The position numbers and the translations under genes were made by a program. 26,012 bases of DNA, taken from assembly GCA_963826105.1 (NCBI GenBank), contig CAWGWA010000014.1:1-26012 (forward strand), in the 5' to 3' direction. Positions 22,442-26,012 of the stretch are shown one piece after another (position 1 is the stretch's first letter; each line of letters starts with the position of its first letter). The notes under the pieces were generated by a model that saw nothing but the letters and a program-made list of their open reading frames with translations, made no database searches and had not been told where the DNA came from. Source of the stretch: WHTI01 sp963826105 (lineage in GTDB: Bacteria; Actinomycetota; CADDZG01; WHSQ01).

Positions 22442-23595
22442 CAGCCAACCCTCCCGGTAAGTCCGGAACGCATCCGGTTCTCTACGTAGTTGACCAACCG
22501 GATCAACGGCAGGGTGACCACCAGATACGCGACCGCGGCCGCGGTGAAGAAGGTGGCGTTGAAGGTGGCAGCCTGCCCCTGACGGGCGAATCCGTAGATC
22601 TCAAGCTGGCTGGCCAAGAGACCCAGCACGACCACCAGAGCAGTGTCTTTGATCAGGATGACGAACTCGTTCATCAGAGGTGGGATAACGCGCCTTACCG
22701 CCTGGGGAACGATCGCGTACCTCATGGCCTGCAGATAGGACATACCGAGGCTACGGGCTGCTTCCATCTGGCCTCTCTCCACCGATTGGATCCCGGCACG
22801 GAAGACCTCAGCGGCGTATGCGCCCGTATTCCACACGAACACCAGGGTCGCGATCTTGAAGGCATCCAAGCGGATGTTGAATCCGAACGCGAACAGAAGA
22901 TTGAAGAACCCGAGCTGAAAGATCAAAGGGGTCCCGCGAAAGAAGTTGATGTAGGCACGCGCCGGCGCCCGGACGGTTCGATGGTTCGACAACAAGAAGA
23001 GGGCCAGCAGAAGGCCAAGGATGATCCCGCCAAGCTCGCCCAAGATCGCCAGCTGCATAGTGTTCTTGGCACCCAAGATGAAGCCGTCGAGTGAGCCCTC
23101 GAGGATCCCGAAGTTCATGAAGCTCCTGGCGAACCCGAAGATGTCCCCAGTTCGGAACCAAAGGAATACGACGGCCGCAAAGACTGCTTGAACTCCCATC
23201 GCGGTTCCCGAGATGCACTGGTTGCGCATCCTCCGGGAGGGCATCCGTTTGTAGAGCAGCAATCCGACTGCGGTGACCAGGCAGCCCAGAATGATCGCGG
23301 TCCATACGATCGCGGTCTGGGTCGGTGAGACGAATCCGCGGACGACATTGCAGACGCCCTCAGCTCCGGTGATCAGTCTTTCTTCCTCGGCAATCGTGAC
23401 GGTCAGCTCGGCACGACACCCGGGCGTCATGCCCCCGGCGCCCCCGAAGTGGTAACCCAGCTGGACCACGAAAGTGCCCAGCAGAATGATGCCTAGGGCG
23501 AGGGCCCCGGCCATGAAGGTCCCCATGGGGATCGGGCCGGTGCCGCCGCGTGTATCGGGGGGGCCGTCGATTCTCTTCAACGTTGCCGTGTTCAC
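22441..23595 (-). CDS. Polar amino acid ABC transporter permease with extra N-terminal membrane domain
   Basis: The core (about residues 170-380) is a HisM/GlnP-type permease with five membrane spans and the EAA loop EAARSLGMSYLQAMRYAIVPQAVRRVIPPLMNE (278-310) that contacts the ATPase. In front of it are about 165 residues not found in usual 220-250 residue members: three more predicted spans (about 28-48, 95-115, 130-147) and an outside loop with Cys60 and Cys82 that could form a disulfide. The odd number of added spans keeps the normal topology of the core. The GTG at 23595 has AAGG 8 bases upstream. It follows the binding-protein gene after a 70-bp gap with a terminator-like hairpin. A homodimer is expected because only one permease gene is present. 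Confidence 0.9.
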   Translation of the reverse strand: MNTATLKRIDGPPDTRGGTGPIPMGTFMAGALALGIILLGTFVVQLGYHFGGAGGMTPGCRAELTVTIAEEERLITGAEGVCNVVRGFVSPTQTAIVWTAIILGCLVTAVGLLLYKRMPSRRMRNQCISGTAMGVQAVFAAVVFLWFRTGDIFGFARSFMNFGILEGSLDGFILGAKNTMQLAILGELGGIILGLLLALFLLSNHRTVRAPARAYINFFRGTPLIFQLGFFNLLFAFGFNIRLDAFKIATLVFVWNTGAYAAEVFRAGIQSVERGQMEAARSLGMSYLQAMRYAIVPQAVRRVIPPLMNEFVILIKDTALVVVLGLLASQLEIYGFARQGQAATFNATFFTAAAVAYLVVTLPLIRLVNYVENRMRSGLTGRVG

Positions 23596-23623
23596 GCCGC
23601 GCCTTCTGCCGGGGGATTGATAA

Positions 23624-23653
23624 AGGGGCGCCGACTCCTAAGCCGGCGCCCCT
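23624..23653 (-). terminator. Hairpin between binding-protein and permease genes
   Basis: On the minus strand AGGGGCGCCG and CGGCGCCCCT form a perfect 10-bp stem with a 10-base loop, followed by TTTAT. Such partial terminators commonly let the binding protein be made in excess over the membrane subunits; it may also protect the 3' end of the upstream mRNA. Confidence 0.7.
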
Positions 23654-23665
23654 CTCTCTGATCGA

Positions 23666-24538
23666 TCAGGATCCTGCGTACTCCTCCGGAACCGGAAGCT
23701 CCGGGAACCATGTCGTGAAGATCTCCGCATAGGTCCCGTCGGCAATGATCTCGGCAAGCGCCGCATTGACCGCAGCGGTCAGATCCGGGTTGTCCTTGGA
23801 GAAGGCGAGCCCGTAGTGCTCGTCTGTGTCGATCGCCTGGGCAACGGTCAGACCCGGACGCTCGGCGGCCTCAGCGATGGACGAGCCCTCGTCATTGAGA
23901 ACCGCGACGACACCGCCCGTTTCAAGGTCTGTGAAGGCGCCGGTGACGGCCGTGAAGCTCTTGATCTCGACGCCGTTGGGTTCCAGGTTCTCTTTGGCCC
24001 AAGCTTCACCCGTGGTGCCCTTCTGTACGCCGACCACGTCGCCTTCCTCAAGCTGATCGGTGCTGGTGAGGTCGGGGGTCTCGTCACTGTTCACCGTAAA
24101 GCCCTGACGAGCGTTGAAGTAAGCGTCGGAGAAGTCGACCACTTCGAGACGCTCTTCCGTGATGGTCGAAGCGGCGGCAACCATGTCGAACTGACCCGCT
24201 GCCATGTTGTCGAAGATCGTGTCGAAGTCTGCCCGAACCCACTCGACCTCGAGGCCAAGCCGGCTGGCGATCTCCTCGGCAAGTTCGACATCGAAGCCCT
24301 GCTCGTCGCCGTCCTTGACGAACTCGAAGGGGCGGTAATCGAGGCAAGATGCGACCTGGAGGACGCCTTCCTCGAGCGTCGTGAACTCGGGGGCCTCTTC
24401 TTCCGGCTCCGAGGCACTGGCCGCCGGCTCTTCCGGTTCGGCTTCGGTTGGGTCGTCACCACAAGCGGCGGCAAGCATCAGCATCGCCGCAAGCAACGTG
24501 AACAGCTTCAACCAACGGCTCTTCCTGGAACCAATCAT
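23666..24538 (-). CDS. Amino acid ABC transporter substrate-binding lipoprotein
   Basis: The 290-residue protein has a lipoprotein signal (LAAAC, Cys26), a Glu/Pro/Ser-rich linker (27-52) and a family 3 solute-binding domain (about 55-285: GVLQVASCLDYRPFEFVKDGDEQGFDVELAEEIASRLGLEVEWVRADFDTIFDNMAAGQFDMVAAASTIT...). It captures a polar or other L-amino acid outside the membrane for the permease/ATPase pair downstream. The exact ligand is not evident. ATG 24538 follows GGGGGAGA at 6 bases. It is the first gene of the minus-strand unit and is divergent from the aconitase X gene (120 bp between starts), which hints that the two are functionally linked. Confidence 0.93.
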   Translation of the reverse strand: MIGSRKSRWLKLFTLLAAMLMLAAACGDDPTEAEPEEPAASASEPEEEAPEFTTLEEGVLQVASCLDYRPFEFVKDGDEQGFDVELAEEIASRLGLEVEWVRADFDTIFDNMAAGQFDMVAAASTITEERLEVVDFSDAYFNARQGFTVNSDETPDLTSTDQLEEGDVVGVQKGTTGEAWAKENLEPNGVEIKSFTAVTGAFTDLETGGVVAVLNDEGSSIAEAAERPGLTVAQAIDTDEHYGLAFSKDNPDLTAAVNAALAEIIADGTYAEIFTTWFPELPVPEEYAGS

Positions 24539-24582
24539 GCGTTCTCCCCCTGGTGCGGTAGCTCGGTTTGATGAACCTTAAC

Positions 24583-24600
24583 CGGAGGACTCCCCCTCCG
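24583..24600. repeat. Inverted repeat in the ABC transporter / aconitase X divergent region
   Basis: CGGAGG (24583-24588) and CCTCCG (24595-24600) form a perfect 6-bp inverted repeat with a 6-base centre. It lies upstream of both divergent genes, near a weak minus-strand -10 candidate TAAGGT (24580-24575), so it may be an operator. Evidence is positional only. Confidence 0.3.
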
Positions 24601-24645
24601 CCCAACTATCGCGACATGCTACCTGCCTGCTCCGGGGGCCGAACG

Positions 24646-24651
24646 TAGACT
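24646..24651 (+). promoter_or_regulatory. -10 box of the aconitase X gene, leaderless geometry
   Basis: TAGACT ends exactly 7 bases before the GTG at 24659, which has no Shine-Dalgarno. This is the same layout as for the UDG and DUF222 genes. Confidence 0.45.
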
Positions 24652-24658
24652 CCCCGCT

Positions 24659-25926
24659 GTGACCGACCTCTCCCTGACCACCGACGACCGGGCCATCTTG
24701 GATGGCAAGCGAGGAGAGGCTGCCTCGCTGGCGATGAAGATCCTGGTCGAGATGGCCGGGATCTCGGGGGCGGAGCGGTTGATCGACATCAGCGGCGCCC
24801 ACATCGACTCGTGCCTGTTCCATGGGATCGCCGGCCTCGACTTCGCCGAGAAGCTGGCCGCCGGTGGGGGACGAGTCGTGGTGCCGACGACGCTCAACGT
24901 CTCGTCCCTCGATCTCATCCACCCCGAACTCTTCCGGGGCCCCGATGAAGACCGAGCCCATGCCCGGCGGCTGATGGATGCGTACGTTGCCATGGGCTGC
25001 CGAGCGACCTGGACCTGTGCCCCCTATCAATTCGCGAGCGGCCGTCCCTCGGGGAGCACATCGCCTGGGCGGAGTCGAATGCGATCGTGTTCGCCAACTC
25101 GGTGCTCGGTGCGAGGACCGATCGCTACGGTGACTTCATCGACATCTGCGCGGCTCTCACCGGGCGGGTTCCGGAGGCCGGGCTCCATCTCGATGACAAC
25201 CGGCACGGCACCGTGCTGTTCGATCTGACCGCGGTCCCGGACGGCCTTCTCGACGAGGAGGTCCTCTATCCGGTGCTCGGATGTTTCGTCGGAGCGGCCA
25301 CGACCGGCACCGAGATCCCGGTGATCGACGGTCTGCCGGGCGGCCAATCGGAGGATCGCTTGAAGGCGCTAGGGGCCGGAGCGGCGTCGTCCGGAGCCGT
25401 CGCGATGTTCCACGCGGTCGGCTCGACTCCCGAGGCCCCTGATCGCGCCGCCGCCCTCGGGGGCCGTGAGCCGAATCGAACCGTCGCGGTGACGCTCGAC
25501 GATCTCGAGCGCGCGACGCGATCAACTCGGCTCGGCTGGAACCGAGGAACTCGGCGCGGTCAGTATCGGAACCCCCCACTTCTCGATCGACGAGTTCGCC
25601 GAGCTGGTCTCCCTGCTCGACGGGGCGGTCGCTCCCGGACGATCGACCTCTGGGTCTCGACCGGTCGGGACATTCTCGCCGAGGTCGAACGGCGGGGCTG
25701 GCTGGCGGACCTCGAAGCGGCGGGTGTGCGGATGGTGGTCGATACCTGCACCTACATCACCCCGATCCTCGAGCCAAAGCCGGGGTCGGTGATGACGAAC
25801 TCGGCAAAGTGGGCCTGGTACGCGCCGGGAAACATCGGGGTGGACGTCGTTTTTGGCAGCCTTAAGGAGTGCGTGCGCTCCGCGATCGAGGGCAGGGTGT
25901 GGCGTGACACGGAGCTCTGGGGGTGA
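24659..25926 (+). pseudogene. Aconitase X catalytic (large) subunit, broken by frame changes
   Basis: The three reading frames together encode a full-length AcnX (DUF521) large subunit. Bacterial members are cis-3-hydroxy-L-proline dehydratases; an archaeal branch dehydrates phosphomevalonate. The three cluster cysteines are present: TCAPYQ (Cys120), LGCFVGA and VDTCTYI, as is the C-terminal MTNSAKWAWYAPGNIGVDVVFGSLKECVRSAIEGRV. The frame changes at about 25030 (one base missing after CAPYQ), at about 25513 (one extra or two missing in a GC run) and at about 25638 (one base missing after VAPG); the middle stretch SIGTPHFSIDEFAELVSLLDGAVAPG reads only in the first frame. No in-frame stop is seen apart from the shifts, so this is either a very recent pseudogene or a sequence error. 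The GTG start at 24659 is leaderless in layout. Confidence 0.8.
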
Positions 25927-26012
25927 CCGGGGTCTCCACCCGGGCGAAGCGACCGGCGAGGTCGTCGTCCTCGACGCCCCTCTGTCCTTCTGGGGCGGAT
26001 TCGATCCTCACT
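25923..26012 (+). CDS. Aconitase X swivel-domain (small) subunit, start only, cut by window edge
   Basis: The peptide GLHPGEATGEVVVLDAPLSFWGGFDPH (frame of 25931-26011) is typical of the DUF126 swivel domain that closes over the AcnX active site as a separate small subunit. A GTG at 25923 overlaps the large-subunit stop by 4 bases (GTGA), the usual coupling, but reaching the LHPGE frame from it needs one missing base at about 25930. Without that correction the start would be GTG 25904. The gene runs off the window. Confidence 0.6.
   Translation, partial: MTGVSTRAKRPARSSSSTPLCPSGADSILT

Noticed and set aside
24659..25926. Programmed ribosomal frameshifting in aconitase X
   Set aside because: Three shifts in different directions without slippery heptamers or a known precedent in the family; indels or errors explain it better.

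Overview
The window reads as chromosomal DNA of a high-GC actinobacterium (Actinomycetota), probably from a poorly cultured lineage; I cannot fix the class. The basis is strong G/C bias at third codon positions, the order polA-rpsA-coaE, a four-S1-domain ribosomal protein S1 with an acidic tail, a PolA with Tyr in the O-helix and a dead proofreading domain, a DUF222/HNH protein of the mycobacterial 13E12 type, a type 5 uracil-DNA glycosylase, and many genes that begin 6-8 bases after a TANNNT -10 box with no Shine-Dalgarno sequence (leaderless mRNAs).

Layout. 1-264 is non-coding with two short hairpins. 265-8282 is a minus-strand block read from right to left: polA, rpsA (own promoter and 5' stem-loop), coaE, a HAD hydrolase, an amidase and a SAM methyltransferase; coaE, HAD and amidase are tightly packed. 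At 8306 a DtxR-family metalloregulator starts divergently, only 23 bp from polA. 9092-11124 is a two-gene unit: a histidine kinase without a response regulator, overlapping by 4 nt a GAF-like protein. A ferritin (minus) follows, with three perfect tandem palindromes in front of it. gltB (large subunit of glutamate synthase) follows with a consensus promoter and a structured leader, but no gltD next to it. A SnoaL-like protein overlaps the gltB end; divergent from it is an HD-GYP protein with a LuxR-type DNA-binding domain. Then come the DUF222/HNH protein, a type 5 UDG (minus), a DUF554 membrane protein (plus), and a minus-strand unit made of a polar amino acid ABC transporter (binding protein, permease, ATPase) and a cupredoxin-like lipoprotein. 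The right end holds an aconitase X large-subunit gene broken by three frame changes and the start of its swivel-domain partner, cut by the window edge.

How it fits together. The left part is housekeeping (replication and repair, translation, CoA synthesis). The middle joins metal homeostasis (DtxR regulator, ferritin) and nitrogen assimilation (GltB) to two unlinked signalling modules. The right part is uptake of an amino acid plus a dehydratase family known to act on hydroxyprolines, which suggests, without proof, a proline-derivative uptake and catabolism locus.

No mobile element, phage, CRISPR array or defence island is evident. The most unusual signals are non-coding: the triple palindrome before ferritin, the gltB leader, and the recurrent leaderless-promoter geometry.
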